Part shown: positions 33,255 to 41,331 of the stretch, piece after piece
Layout of the letters: each line of letters opens with the position of its first letter
How positions within the stretch are numbered: the first letter of the stretch is position 1
NCBI RefSeq assembly: GCF_037969875.1
Contig: NZ_CP150218.1
Span: forward strand, 6,448,001-6,512,000
Direction of reading: 5' to 3'
From: Paenibacillus sp. FSL R7-0337
Lineage (GTDB): Bacteria > Bacillota > Bacilli > Paenibacillales > Paenibacillaceae
DNA length: 64,000 nt
Made by a program: the position numbers and the translations under genes
Notes under the pieces: model-generated
Databases searched by the model: none
Told to the model about the DNA's origin: nothing
The model's input: only the letters and a program-made list of their open reading frames with translations

Positions 33255-33335
33255 ATGAAGCTGCTGGTTCGGATTCTGTTTTTTTCAGCCCTGGCTTTTA
33301 TAGCGGCCGGCATTATATATTTAACGGTGAATTGA
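33255..33335 (+). CDS. 26-residue single-TM peptide
   Basis: The sequence MKLLVRILFFSALAFIAAGI begins a single hydrophobic helix that ends IYLTVN. AGGGGG at 33242-33247 is correctly placed. It lies 16 bases after the DUF350 gene and 33 before the zinc-ribbon gene on the same strand, so it fits an operon. It is too short for a family call and may be a small membrane protein modulating its neighbour (inference). Confidence 0.5.
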   Translation: MKLLVRILFFSALAFIAAGIIYLTVN

Positions 33336-33368
33336 ACCGAATGTGAGTAAGCGAAGGAGATTATACAG

Positions 33369-33914
33369 ATGGAGACAACAGTTTGCCCATGGTGCCATAC
33401 CGAGATTGTATGGGATGAGGAGTTTGGACCCGAGGATACCTGTCCTCATTGCAATAACGAGCTTAGCGGCTACCGCACAGTGACGATAGGTGCAGAGGAT
33501 ATAGAGGATGAAGAGCCGGATATGCAGGAAGCTTCCGGGGAGGAAGAGATCAGCGACGAGAATTTGTGGGATGACGACGACAAGGATAGCGTGGTGCCTG
33601 TATGGGGTACGCTGAGCCAGTTCGGTGATGACTATGATCTGAAGCGTTATGAGGACATGGTCTCGGGCTTGCTGGCTGCCCAGCTGGAAGCGCCGGAATG
33701 TCCGCAATGCCATGAGCTGATGCTTCACTCCGGTACGCAGCAGGTGAACGGGTTCACCCCGGCAACGCCGGAAGCGCTGGGCGGCGCAGCCGTGCTGAAG
33801 CCTCCCTTCGCGCTGAATCTGTACGTATGCCCTTCCTGCTTCCATGTCCAGCACAGCCTGGCGCAGGAAGACCGCATCCAGCTTGTCCGCAATCTCAGCA
33901 CCGCAGCCGAATAA
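33369..33914 (+). CDS. Zinc-ribbon protein of unknown function
   Basis: The 181-residue protein has two paired Cys sites: CPWC and CPHC near the N-terminus (about residues 6-28), and CPQC and CPSC in the second half (about 114-160). Each pair of knuckles could bind one zinc. Between them lies a very acidic stretch (about 43-80, many Asp/Glu). There is no signal or TM segment, so it is cytoplasmic. GAAGGAG lies nine bases before the ATG. It is the last of the mutS2-DUF350 string. Confidence 0.75.
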   Translation: METTVCPWCHTEIVWDEEFGPEDTCPHCNNELSGYRTVTIGAEDIEDEEPDMQEASGEEEISDENLWDDDDKDSVVPVWGTLSQFGDDYDLKRYEDMVSGLLAAQLEAPECPQCHELMLHSGTQQVNGFTPATPEALGGAAVLKPPFALNLYVCPSCFHVQHSLAQEDRIQLVRNLSTAAE

Positions 33915-33995
33915 ATATCGGATTCATGCTTTCCCTGCCGTCTGGACATGTTAGTGATAGATGAAGTGTCTTAGGACGAGCAGGGAGGGTTAAGC

Positions 33996-35198
33996 ATGAG
34001 AGGTTCAGAACGGGCACAGGCGGCGCTGCTGCTGGCTGTAGGCGGACTATACCTTCTGGCTACAGTGCTAGCAGGGACGTTCCTCAACGTATATCTGTGG
34101 AAAAGCCGGCAGAACTTCGCCATGATCGGCTGGTTCACCGTGGCCCAGCAGCTTGCCGTGGGTCTCAGCTTTTGGCTGGGCGGCAAGTGGGTGAAAGAAC
34201 ATAACAAAATGAATGCCCTGCGGCTGGGAATTGCCGTATCGGGCTTTTTTTATTTGCTGGTTCTGTGGCTGCAAGGAGAATCGGTGCATTTCATTTGGCC
34301 GCTGGGCGGTGTCCTCGGGCTATCCATCGGGCTGTATTGGCTGGCGTTCAATATTGTTTTCTTCGAGATTACGGACGCTGCGAACCGCGATTTCTATAAC
34401 GGATGGATGGGCCTGCTAGGTTCTCTGACGGGAATAGCCGGACCCTGGGTGTCCGGCTGGATGATCTCCCGCTGGCAAGGCGGACAAGGCTACCGTATGG
34501 TATTCATATTGTCTTTATGTATCTATGGGGTGGCTGCTGTGCTAAGCTTCTGGCTGCGCAAACGGCCGCGCGGCGAAGCCTATCTCTGGCTGGAGCCCTG
34601 GCGCGAGCTTGCCCGCAGGCGCAGCCCTTGGCGGCCAGTTGCGGCTGCGCTAGTGTTCCAGGGCATCCGGGAAGGCGTATTCTCCTTCCTGATCGGTCTG
34701 CTCGTCTACATTGCAGCACAGGAGGAGAGCAAACTGGGACAGTTCGCCCTGCTGACCTCCGCCGTCTCCCTGATCAGTTATTATGCTGCAGGCAGATGGT
34801 TCAAGCCCCGTGCCCGGCTCGGCGGTATGCTGGCAGGCAGTCTGCTGCTCATCGCTTTCCTTCTTCCGCTGCTGTGGAAGGTGAACTTTACCACCCTCCT
34901 AATCATGGGAATCGGGACCTCGCTCTGCCTGCCGCTCTACATGCTGCCGATGCTGTCCACCAGCTTCGACCTTATGGGAGTGTCCGAGGAGAGCGCCGGC
35001 AAACGCGTGGAGCTGGTAGTGCTCAGGGAGCTTAGCCTGATGAGCGGCCGCCTGCTCGGGTTACTGATCTTCATCGCCGTGCTGTCACTGGACCAGTCTC
35101 CGCAGACGATCACGCTGCTAATGCTGCTGCTGGGCGCTGCGCCGCTGGGGAGTTGGGTGGTGGTGCGGAGGGTGCTGGGGCAGAGGGGGAGGGTCTGA
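33996..35198 (+). CDS. MFS transporter
   Basis: This 400-residue protein has about twelve TM helices. The start ATG follows GGGAGGG by seven bases. Family marks include a central basic loop (RKRPRGEAY, about 188-196) and a second half-domain beginning with RSPWRPVAAALVFQGIREG. It is related to B. subtilis YqgE/YoaB-like permeases of unknown substrate. It is the last gene with backbone base composition before the AT-rich island. Confidence 0.85.
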   Translation: MRGSERAQAALLLAVGGLYLLATVLAGTFLNVYLWKSRQNFAMIGWFTVAQQLAVGLSFWLGGKWVKEHNKMNALRLGIAVSGFFYLLVLWLQGESVHFIWPLGGVLGLSIGLYWLAFNIVFFEITDAANRDFYNGWMGLLGSLTGIAGPWVSGWMISRWQGGQGYRMVFILSLCIYGVAAVLSFWLRKRPRGEAYLWLEPWRELARRRSPWRPVAAALVFQGIREGVFSFLIGLLVYIAAQEESKLGQFALLTSAVSLISYYAAGRWFKPRARLGGMLAGSLLLIAFLLPLLWKVNFTTLLIMGIGTSLCLPLYMLPMLSTSFDLMGVSEESAGKRVELVVLRELSLMSGRLLGLLIFIAVLSLDQSPQTITLLMLLLGAAPLGSWVVVRRVLGQRGRV

Positions 35199-35234
35199 TT
35201 GTTTTCATCAAATATCTAGGAATCGGGTGGGGAG

Positions 35235-35639
35235 ATGTACGAGTTTCATGGCTGGGCTACGATCCGGGAGACGTTTGGAGAAGAAGACGCTGGAAATTTA
35301 GAGTTGGTGTTCAAAAATATACAAAACTTTATCTTAGAGTTGGGTTGGAGTGCTGGACTCTTAAAAGTCTATGCTGCAAATGGGACGTATCATCTTGCTG
35401 TAGGAGGATTTTTGAATCACAAAAGTTTCGAGGCCGGGGAGATCCTTGAGCTATATCAATTCATCGCAGACCAAGCACCGGGTTCTTATGGCTTACTCTA
35501 TACAAGAGATGATGAGGATATCGAAGGCTACGATAACGAGTTCAAAGTATTCGTACTAGCCCGCGGAACTTTAAGGCGGCAAGAGGATGCGTGGTTATCA
35601 CCGTTTGTTCCGGTCGTGGAGGATGGCATATTACAGTGA
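35235..35639 (+). CDS. Imm7-family immunity protein
   Basis: The 134-residue protein starts with MYEFHGWATIRETF and ends with SPFVPVVEDG, both hallmarks of Immunity protein 7. Imm7 proteins are cytoplasmic antidotes carried next to polymorphic toxins (RHS, LXG or similar). No toxin is encoded here. It opens a run of small genes on the same strand, and its end is 20 bases from the next start. GTGGGGAG lies immediately before the ATG. Confidence 0.8.
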   Translation: MYEFHGWATIRETFGEEDAGNLELVFKNIQNFILELGWSAGLLKVYAANGTYHLAVGGFLNHKSFEAGEILELYQFIADQAPGSYGLLYTRDDEDIEGYDNEFKVFVLARGTLRRQEDAWLSPFVPVVEDGILQ

Positions 35640-35659
35640 CCAAACAGGAGAGGATTCAA

Positions 35660-36070
35660 ATGTTTGCAATGAGTGTAGATGAAGTTAACTTAGAAATCAA
35701 GAAAATCAATACGTATTTAAGCCGATGCTTATGGATGGATTTTGAATTTTGTCGCATGGATGCAGGACAAATTGTTTTGTCAGGCAGCATCGACCTAAGT
35801 AGTAATGAATATGTGATAGATATTAAGTTTGAAGAACCGTATTTTGTTTCAACTTTATTTTTATGGCATGCAGATACAGCCAAAGTTTTTATTGAACTAG
35901 CCAATACTGATGAAATCATTGTAATGAATCAAAAATACAGGGTGGAAATAGGGAATTACATTTTCAAAGTCAGTGTAGAGGGTTTTGAGAACCCGCCTAT
36001 TTTTATAGCAGCCAAAAAAATATCATTCAAAATCTTAGAAGAACCTTCTATTTCTGTTGAACATACATAA
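35660..36070 (+). CDS. Small protein of the immunity island, family not recognised
   Basis: The 136-residue protein starts at the ATG at 35660 after AGGAGAGG. It is predicted mostly beta and has no signal or TM. Features are ELEIKK-type helices at the N-terminus, then CLWMDFEFCRMD, SLVIDIKFEEPYFVS-type strands and IAAKKISFKIL at the end. The layout recalls Imm50-like immunity proteins, but I am not sure. Base composition is clearly richer in A/T than in the MFS gene upstream. Confidence 0.6.
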   Translation: MFAMSVDEVNLEIKKINTYLSRCLWMDFEFCRMDAGQIVLSGSIDLSSNEYVIDIKFEEPYFVSTLFLWHADTAKVFIELANTDEIIVMNQKYRVEIGNYIFKVSVEGFENPPIFIAAKKISFKILEEPSISVEHT

Positions 36071-36105
36071 GAAGCTTTACTTTAGATAAATGGCGAGGTG
36101 AGAGA

Positions 36106-36263
36106 ATGTTCTCAATTGAGGTCAAGACAGCGTTCTTCATCAAGGTTGCCAACATCGTTGCTATTGAAGGAAAGCCAAGTGGAAATCTTGAGGAAGGAGT
36201 GAAGAAATGCAAGTCAAAGATTCCATGTTCATGATGGCAGTGGGTATACCATGTGCAGCATGA
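36106..36263 (+). pseudogene. Short frameshifted gene fragment
   Basis: ATG at 36106 follows GAGGTGAG, so a gene once started here: MFSIEVKTAFFIKVANIVAI. The frame stops after 42 codons at 36234. A second frame picks up at about 36206 and reads MQVKDSMFMMAVGIPCAA to a stop at 36263, as if one base were lost or gained near the GAAGAAATG run. The N-terminal phrase vaguely recalls EF-Tu domain-2-like folds, but this is too weak to name. It may instead be an intact 42-residue peptide. Confidence 0.4.
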
Positions 36264-36286
36264 GATTTTAAGCGGAGGTTTCAAAT

Positions 36287-36636
36287 ATGTTTAAAGAACT
36301 AGATATCCTTTTATCTGCCGAAACAACAGTGGATTCTTGGTACGATGATGGCTGTGTCATAGCTGGTGAGATACTTTCAGAGTTTAGCCCAATTGATTGG
36401 ATTGAATTGTCTAATCAGATCCTTAGCAGGCCAATAGAATGGCAGAGAAAAATAGCATATTGCTTGGATAACAAGTGTAGTGTTCATGAACTTAACATTC
36501 TAATCCCTTTTGCTCAATACTAATGATGATATGCATAGACACTCTAAGAAGTTATTCAAATCAAGAAAGTGAAAATATGATATTGGATAACCCCCAGATT
36601 CTACAACGTGTAAATGACTTACTCACTACTAGCTAG
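36287..36636 (+). pseudogene. HEAT-like immunity-type gene split by a frameshift
   Basis: Frame one gives 78 residues (MFKELDILLSAETT to IPFAQY, stop at 36521-36523). Frame two begins at the ATG overlapping that stop (TAATG) and gives 37 more residues (MMICIDTLRSYSNQESENM...) to 36636. Read together they make one alpha-helical protein of ~115 residues in which a helix ending IPFAQY passes into ICIDTLRSY, a HEAT-like turn. The TAATG junction could also allow coupled re-initiation, so two separate peptides cannot be excluded. Similar helical logic appears in the remnant at 38024-38366. Confidence 0.55.
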
Positions 36637-36647
36637 CATACCAGTAA

Positions 36648-36861
36648 TTAGCTGCGTTTGAAAAAGTATTGCTAAAAGGAACTAAATTAACTGGAGTTCG
36701 GGGGCTAGAGGACACTTTTATAAAAAACATCAATATTGGGACGCCAGAACAACCAAATATTTTAGTAGGTGAAAAAGCTAGAGGATGGTTACAAGATAGT
36801 ATTTAGCCCTTTAACATTAGATAAACTTTCAAAAGCCCTTTCCCACTTGAATGATGAGTAG
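36648..36861 (+). pseudogene. Remnant of an unrecognised gene, no start and one frameshift
   Basis: An open stretch without start codon reads LAAFEKVLLKGTKLTGVRGL onward to a stop at 36804-36806. In another frame, VFSPLTLDKLSKALSHLNDE continues to 36861. The two join naturally at GWLQDS/VFSPL, so one base has been gained or lost. The N-terminus is missing. It lies between two other island genes and shows repeated gene decay there. Confidence 0.5.
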
Positions 36862-36973
36862 GAATGAGCTTTTTGCATATCTAATATTAAAGAAGGACGA
36901 AAGGAATGGCATAACAAGTACAGACAGTAGCAGAGGAGTTAAGACGTTCAAGTCGGGGGAGGTGCTGAGTATA

Positions 36974-37399
36974 ATGACTACGGTAGTAAAAATTGCTATT
37001 GATACAAATTTTAATTATTTTGGACCGAGTAGACCTACTATATCTCCATTTGTAATCTCTTATTTCGATTTACATGCGGGAGACATCGTAATTGGATTTC
37101 AAGATGATCAGGAGTGGGAAGGAAGTATTGGATATGCTCCAAACTGCCCAGAAGAGATGGAATGGTATTTGGATTTAAATGGAAGTGTAGAGTATTCTGT
37201 TACAAAAGAAAGGGAGCAAGGGAGGGACGAGGGAAGAAGAGCATCCTATCCAATCGGTGAACTCAGTGGTGAGGTTGCAGTAGTAAGCAAAATGCTTTCC
37301 GATGGAATAGATATTGATAAGGTACTTAACTATACCAGGCTTTCACGAACAAGGTTAGAAAACATTAAGAAAGAGTTATCTGAACAAAACGAGAAATAA
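36974..37399 (+). CDS. Hypothetical protein of the immunity island
   Basis: The protein is 141 residues from the ATG at 36974 (MTTVVKIAIDTNF), nine bases after GGGGGAGGTG; the frame is open further upstream but runs into the preceding remnant. The first ~75 residues look beta-rich (YFDLHAGDIVIGFQDDQEWE) and the last ~50 helical with a possible HTH-like piece (SKMLSDGIDIDKVLNYTRLS). No family is recognised. AT-rich codon use matches the island. Confidence 0.55.
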   Translation: MTTVVKIAIDTNFNYFGPSRPTISPFVISYFDLHAGDIVIGFQDDQEWEGSIGYAPNCPEEMEWYLDLNGSVEYSVTKEREQGRDEGRRASYPIGELSGEVAVVSKMLSDGIDIDKVLNYTRLSRTRLENIKKELSEQNEK

Positions 37400-37548
37400 T
37401 GAGCCTTTAAAACCTTGATTGGCCCATGCTATTTAAGTTTTCCCTTTGCCTTAGCAATCTAAGATGTATGGATAATAGTATAAAAGGAGCATTATAGATT
37501 CAGCACCAGATAGGCTCAAAAGTACCATTTGCTGATGAGGTGAAAGCT

Positions 37549-37869
37549 ATGGAAGATTGGAGAAGTATTAAAATACCCGGTATTTCATCGATACGAAAAT
37601 GTGTCGCTGAATTTGAAATTCAGGAATTAGAGAAAACGCCATATTCAAAATTTAAAGTGAAAATCTTTGAAGGGGTAAAGGGAGAACTAACAGGGTATAC
37701 AAATCTTTTGATAAATGATACTGATGGTTGCCCCTACCCTGGCGTAGGACGGGGTTTTACCATCGAGGATACACTGAAAAATACTTTAATAAATTTCCTT
37801 GAGACACTTAGTCAAAAAGAATTATGGCATAAAGATGAATTTACAATTGCAGATCCATCCGATTTTTAG
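37549..37869 (+). CDS. Hypothetical protein of the immunity island
   Basis: The 106-residue protein starts at the ATG at 37549 (MEDWRSIKIPG), with GAGGTGA five bases upstream. A short beta region (EKTPYSKFKVKIFEGVKGEL) is followed by CPYPGVGRGFTIEDTLKNTL and a helix. The PGVGRG-TIEDTL phrase recurs in small stand-alone immunity-like proteins as far as I recall, but I cannot name a family. The ~150 bp before it and ~150 bp after it contain no gene, only AT-rich debris. Confidence 0.5.
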   Translation: MEDWRSIKIPGISSIRKCVAEFEIQELEKTPYSKFKVKIFEGVKGELTGYTNLLINDTDGCPYPGVGRGFTIEDTLKNTLINFLETLSQKELWHKDEFTIADPSDF

Positions 37870-38023
37870 TTAATCAACAACCTTTCCAGATGCTAACCTT
37901 AAACATTTTACAAAGTTGTTCTAGTAACGGTGGTAGAGTCATGAACCCACTGAAGGTGCAAATTCTTGGAAGCTAATATTCTGCGGGAAAATTTGATAAG
38001 CGGATCAAAAACCGAAAAATTAG

Positions 38024-38366
38024 ACAAAAGATCAGTTTGATTCATTTAATAAGAATATAGAGTATTTTGACGAGATGCTGTGTGTCTTACTAGAATTTTC
38101 AATCACTGAAACTGGTAGAGAAGTGAAGATTGAGGTTTTAGATGCAATTTCAAAGGCAGCTGTATTTCAAAAAATAACTAACATTAATTTCTATAAGTTT
38201 CTTGAAAACTTGGACAATACTCCTGAAGAATGTTTAAGCAGATGTATCGATATACTAAGTTTTACGCAAGATGCATTATCTTCCAATAATAAAAAGATAT
38301 CTCAACCATCGGAACCCATATGTTCGTGAATCTGCTGTATTCACAGTCAAAGAAATATTAGGATAA
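38024..38366 (+). pseudogene. HEAT-like immunity-type gene remnant with a frameshift
   Basis: The frame is open from 38024 (preceded by TAG) without a good start. It reads DSFNKNIEYFDEMLCVLLEF and continues to a stop at 38329. Another frame continues HRNPYVRESAVFTVKEILG to 38366, which is the natural end of a HEAT-type repeat. An indel near 38303-38310 (a poor A/C-rich run) explains this. Its N-terminus is missing. The helical character is like that of the split gene at 36287-36636. Confidence 0.55.
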
Positions 38367-38456
38367 CCTCTCACGTTGATGATTAGAGAACACCAGGAGG
38401 AGTAAGGAAAACCATACCCTCAGGAAACTCTAGGAAAACCAATAGGAGTGTAATCA

Positions 38457-38750
38457 ATGGAGATTTTAAGATGGTTACAAGAATGGTACACCACACAATG
38501 CGATGGAGAATGGGAGCATGGCGGTGGCATTAGAATTAACTCTATTGACAATCCCGGGTGGCATGTTGTAATTGCTTTGGACGGATTAGAGGTGGAGTAT
38601 AAGCAGATGGATGTAGTACGAGTAGAGCGAACGGATGATGACTGGATTTATTGTAAAAAACAAGATGGATGTTTCACTGGTGCCGGCGGTCCGGGGAATC
38701 TTGAGGAAATACTAAACATTTTTTATCAGTGGGCAACAAGTAATACATAA
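38457..38750 (+). CDS. Imm53-family immunity protein
   Basis: The 97-residue protein starts MEILRWLQEWYTTQCDGEWE and contains SIDNPGWHVVIAL and CFTGAGGPGNLEEIL, the conserved pattern of Immunity protein 53. AGGAG lies nine bases before the ATG. Members neutralise a partner polymorphic toxin in the cytoplasm; no toxin gene is found nearby. It is five bases from the next gene. Confidence 0.8.
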   Translation: MEILRWLQEWYTTQCDGEWEHGGGIRINSIDNPGWHVVIALDGLEVEYKQMDVVRVERTDDDWIYCKKQDGCFTGAGGPGNLEEILNIFYQWATSNT

Positions 38751-38755
38751 GGAGA

Positions 38756-39256
38756 GTGAATGGAATTATTATTTATAGCATAGCAAATGAACCAATAAAA
38801 CTTAATGTAGATTCCCTTGAACACTCAAACTTAGATAACCTTGACTTGCATAGAGCTATACTAAATAAAGAGAATTTATGTGGAGCAAGTTTAAGCGGAA
38901 CCAATTTACGTGGTGCAGAGTTAAGAGAGGCAAATTTAAGCAGAGCGAATTTAACAAGTGCTTTGTTAATGGTGACGATGCTTGAAAGATCTATATTGGA
39001 GTCTTCAAACCTTACAAATGCCAAGCTAACAGGAGCTATCTTAAGAAATGCTAACTTAAATAACGCTAATTTAGTTGGAGCTGATGTATGGAAGACTGAT
39101 TTTAAAGATGCAAAATTAATGGGAGCTAATATGATGTGTGAAAGGATACAAGATTGCCTTTTAGAAGGTGCCTTATTCGATGATAACACCGTTTGGCCAT
39201 TAGGGTTTGACCCCTTGGAATACGGAGCAATTAAGGTTGGAGATAAACACTCCTAA
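38756..39256 (+). CDS. Pentapeptide-repeat protein
   Basis: It has 166 residues. About residues 22-140 consist of A(D/N)LXX five-residue repeats (for example GASLSGTNLRGAELREANLS), expected to form a right-handed quadrilateral beta-helix. The N-terminal start is not clear: the GTG at 38756 sits only one base from AAGGAG, and an out-of-frame ATG at 38760 has better spacing but ends after seven codons. Such proteins can shield DNA gyrase or act as immunity factors. It lies directly after the Imm53-like gene. Confidence 0.75.
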   Translation: MNGIIIYSIANEPIKLNVDSLEHSNLDNLDLHRAILNKENLCGASLSGTNLRGAELREANLSRANLTSALLMVTMLERSILESSNLTNAKLTGAILRNANLNNANLVGADVWKTDFKDAKLMGANMMCERIQDCLLEGALFDDNTVWPLGFDPLEYGAIKVGDKHS

Positions 39257-39331
39257 GGAATAAAGCCTTCAGGAAAAACCGCTATTGTTCCATTGCTGCT
39301 TCTCTAGGATGGACCTGGATTGGAGAAAAAT

Positions 39332-39847
39332 ATGGATTTGTTGAAACTATGCGATCTAAAGGAAGTAAATGAGAGCCGTATTGAGTTTGACTATTATGTT
39401 CCTTTTAGTATTGAAATAGGAAATAAGGATTCACTAGCAAACGAGGATACTGTGTATTGGAGAACAGGAGATATAGAAAAATCGTTAATAGAATTTGGAA
39501 TAGGCTCAAAAACAGGGGTACTTAGAAATCTAACATTAACCGCAGTCAAAAATGCAGTATTAAATGATGTGGTCATTAAAAGTAATAAATTAGTTGAAGC
39601 TACTCCTTTTTTTGATTTAGGAATCATTCCTGATAGTGGAATATATGATTGCATCAATGATTTTCAAGTATGTTTGGAAAAAGAAGCGATCACAACGATC
39701 ATTGGTGAAGCAGATAAATGCCATACCTTAGTCAGATTTGGAAGAACGAACATTGGTTTTAATTATGAGAATTATATCACTCATGTGACCGTGAATAAAT
39801 TAACTATAGATGAGTATAGGGAATTGAAGAACGCATTGAAATTGTGA
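39332..39847 (+). CDS. Hypothetical protein of the immunity island
   Basis: The 171-residue protein starts at the ATG at 39332 (MDLLKLCDL), seven bases after GGAG; an in-frame TTG at 39320 overlaps that site. It is mostly beta in the first half (RIEFDYYVPFSIEIGNKD) with IYDCINDFQVCLEKEA and a C-terminal helix (IDEYRELKNALKL). No signal, TM or Cys pairs. I do not recognise a family; by position it could be another immunity protein. The 75-bp gap upstream contains a short open stretch (SLGWTWIGEKYGFVE) that looks like leftover coding DNA. Confidence 0.55.
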   Translation: MDLLKLCDLKEVNESRIEFDYYVPFSIEIGNKDSLANEDTVYWRTGDIEKSLIEFGIGSKTGVLRNLTLTAVKNAVLNDVVIKSNKLVEATPFFDLGIIPDSGIYDCINDFQVCLEKEAITTIIGEADKCHTLVRFGRTNIGFNYENYITHVTVNKLTIDEYRELKNALKL

Positions 39848-39860
39848 ATGGAGTGATACC

Positions 39861-40490
39861 TTGAAGAAAATTAATCAGACAGAGTTGAATATTCTTATTC
39901 AAGATCACAATTTATATCTCAACACAATTACTGATCAAATTGAAAAGGGACAAAGATTAATACTTGATGAAGTTGACTTTACTGATAATGATTTATCGGA
40001 CTTAGATTTTGTAGAAACATATATTACAAGTTCTCTTTTTAAAGGTAAAGTGTTCAACAATACTAATTTTGGGGGCGCAGAATTATATGACTGTATTTTC
40101 ATAGATACTTTATTTGAAAACTGTAATTTAGGAAAAACTGCTCTTGATTATGCCATCATTACAAGTTCGAAATTTTCTAATTGCAATTTTATTTCTTTAG
40201 AAACTTATGAAGCTCAATTTGAGAATTCATCATTTAAAGATTGCCTAATAAATAGTGCTTTCTCAAGTTGTATTGTTAAAGATGTTGTTTTTGAAGAATG
40301 TAATTTTGTTTCTACAGATTTTTGGAGATGTGTAGTTGAAAATTTAAAGATTTCTTCAAAGAAGAAAGATATAGATTTATTAAGACTTATTAAAGAAATA
40401 AACATAGGAACTTTTGAAATACCTAATTTAATTAATGCGGAGAGTGCCATAGAATACTTTAAAAGTAAATGTATGATGGATAAAATTTAA
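39861..40490 (+). CDS. Second pentapeptide-repeat protein, divergent
   Basis: The 209-residue protein begins with TTG at 39861, eight bases after GGAG, 13 bases after the previous stop. Residues ~35-165 show degenerate pentapeptide repeats in which Phe and Cys occupy the central sites (SSLFKGKVF, SKFSNCNFIS, VVFEECNFV). It lacks close similarity to the repeat protein at 38756. The very AT-rich composition marks it as island DNA. It is the last gene before backbone-like sequence returns on the other strand. Confidence 0.72.
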   Translation: MKKINQTELNILIQDHNLYLNTITDQIEKGQRLILDEVDFTDNDLSDLDFVETYITSSLFKGKVFNNTNFGGAELYDCIFIDTLFENCNLGKTALDYAIITSSKFSNCNFISLETYEAQFENSSFKDCLINSAFSSCIVKDVVFEECNFVSTDFWRCVVENLKISSKKKDIDLLRLIKEINIGTFEIPNLINAESAIEYFKSKCMMDKI

Positions 40491-40535
40491 CTAATACCGT
40501 CACATAAGCCAAGACCACACCAGCCCTCCTTGCCA

Positions 40536-41237
40536 TTAGTCAAAATCCCTTTCCACTGCTTCTTGCAATAGCCTAAATTCATTCCTATAAAATTCAATCA
40601 AGCCGTCCCGCTTCATCCATGCCAGCTCTCTGGATAGGGCGCTGCGGTCTACGTCCAGATACTCGGCCATCGCTTTCCGGTCAAAGGGAATTGTAAAAGT
40701 CTCCGTTCCCGTTTCGCGCACAAGTCTTGTTAAATAAGTCAGGACCTTATCGCGAATAGTCGGCATAATCAGACAATCATTCCGGTCATGCAGTTCTAAC
40801 GCCCGTTCGGCGATACTATCGAAAAGATTACCAAGTAATTGTTCGTGTGCTATACCTAACTTTGTGCAAGGGCTCAATATGTTTTGGACCGGAATAAACA
40901 GAACCTCAAGTGGTTCTATTGCCTGTATTGACATTGGGCATCTTCTTCCACGGCTGGCAGCTGTTAGTACAGCGGTATATCCACCAGGATAATGGAGGGA
41001 TACAATAATTTGTTTTCCTTTGACGTTCAATTTCGTACTTTGAGCGGTACCCTGCAATATGATGCCGACATCATCGACGAAATCCCCCTCACGGACCACC
41101 ATCTCATCTTTTGCATATTCTTTCTGCGTGGCTGACAGACATTCAAGCATTTGGGGAATATCATCTGGAGAAATCCCTGAAAATAAACGTGATTGACAGA
41201 GGGAAGCTAAGTTATTCTGAGCGGCTTCGCGTTGCAT
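40536..41237 (-). CDS. Crp/Fnr-family transcriptional regulator
   Basis: The 233-residue protein has a cNMP-binding-like beta domain (about 15-135) followed by a winged HTH (about 160-225) with DRKAMAEYLDVDRSALSREL. The start at 41237 (MQREAAQN) is nine bases after AAAAAGG; an ATG nine bases earlier touches that site. Cysteines are scattered (including one at the N-terminus and CPMS, PCTK), so iron-sulphur or redox sensing is possible but not shown. It is divergent from the LUD-domain gene with 94 bp between, and so is its probable regulator. Confidence 0.85.
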   Translation of the reverse strand: MQREAAQNNLASLCQSRLFSGISPDDIPQMLECLSATQKEYAKDEMVVREGDFVDDVGIILQGTAQSTKLNVKGKQIIVSLHYPGGYTAVLTAASRGRRCPMSIQAIEPLEVLFIPVQNILSPCTKLGIAHEQLLGNLFDSIAERALELHDRNDCLIMPTIRDKVLTYLTRLVRETGTETFTIPFDRKAMAEYLDVDRSALSRELAWMKRDGLIEFYRNEFRLLQEAVERDFD

Positions 41238-41331
41238 GTGCAACATCCTTTTTCTTTTTACTATACTATATTAATTATACATACACACGAAGTTTAGCCA
41301 CCTTGTCTAAGGTTAGAACGGAGGAAGAACA

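Noticed and set aside
35235..40490. Toxin gene (LXG, RHS or similar) expected beside the immunity genes
   Set aside because: No large toxin-like frame or toxin tip was found in the island; only small genes and remnants.
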